Shown here in pieces: positions 7,377 through 7,382 of a stretch of DNA of 7,382 nucleotides. Origin of the DNA: Victivallales bacterium (GTDB lineage: Bacteria; Verrucomicrobiota; Lentisphaeria; Victivallales; JAUVCU01); assembly GCA_029934175.1 (NCBI GenBank), contig JAOZMT010000101.1, positions 1 to 7,382 on the forward strand. Reading direction: 5' to 3'. The position numbers and the translations under genes are program-made. The number at the start of each line of letters is the position of its first letter. The first letter of the stretch is position 1. A model generated the notes under the pieces. The model was not told the origin of the DNA. It searched no databases and saw only the letters and a list, made by a program, of their open reading frames with translations.

Positions 7377-7382
7377 TTTTCA

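Noticed and set aside
1..7382. CRISPR array, tRNA/rRNA, insertion sequence or phage gene
   Set aside because: No regularly spaced repeats, cloverleaf-like RNA, transposase motifs or terminal inverted repeats were seen on either strand.

Overview
The window is a gene-dense piece of a strongly AT-rich bacterial genome. All four genes lie on the + strand and carry AGGAG-type ribosome sites. TGA is used as a stop, including a TGA-TAA tandem after the second gene, so the ordinary bacterial code fits. The lineage cannot be fixed from the sequence. There are no RNA genes, insertion sequences, CRISPR arrays or phage genes in view. Base and codon use look the same in all four genes.

Layout: (1) positions 1-743 hold the C-terminal part of a DUF2201-type von Willebrand A (vWA) protein with an intact MIDAS metal site; its start lies before the window. 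(2) 787-3795 encodes a 1002-residue superfamily I (UvrD/Rep-like) helicase. It has a RelE-fold-like N-terminal domain, a short helicase core without an obvious 2B domain, a helical region, an ankyrin-like segment and an unrecognised C-terminal region. (3) After a 96-base gap, 3892-6558 encodes an SNF2-family ATPase with an SNF2-associated (DUF3670-like) region. (4) Overlapping it by 4 bases (ATGA), 6555-7328 encodes a SWIM zinc-finger protein whose N terminus is a run of Gly-Gly-Tyr repeats. A Shine-Dalgarno-like AACAGGA close to the right edge suggests a fifth gene starting just outside.

How they may work together: SNF2 ATPase plus SWIM protein is a recurrent bacterial pair (YwqA/YwqB of Bacillus subtilis are a known example). 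DUF2201-type vWA proteins usually follow a MoxR-type AAA+ ATPase, and MoxR, vWA and SWIM proteins also occur together, as in the E. coli yehLMPQ genes. I infer a multi-ATPase nucleic-acid or protein-remodelling cluster, possibly a conflict or stress system related to the MoxR-vWA families described by comparative genomics. The RelE-like/SF1-helicase/ankyrin protein between the vWA gene and the SNF2-SWIM pair is the least conventional part. No function in defence can be shown from the sequence alone.
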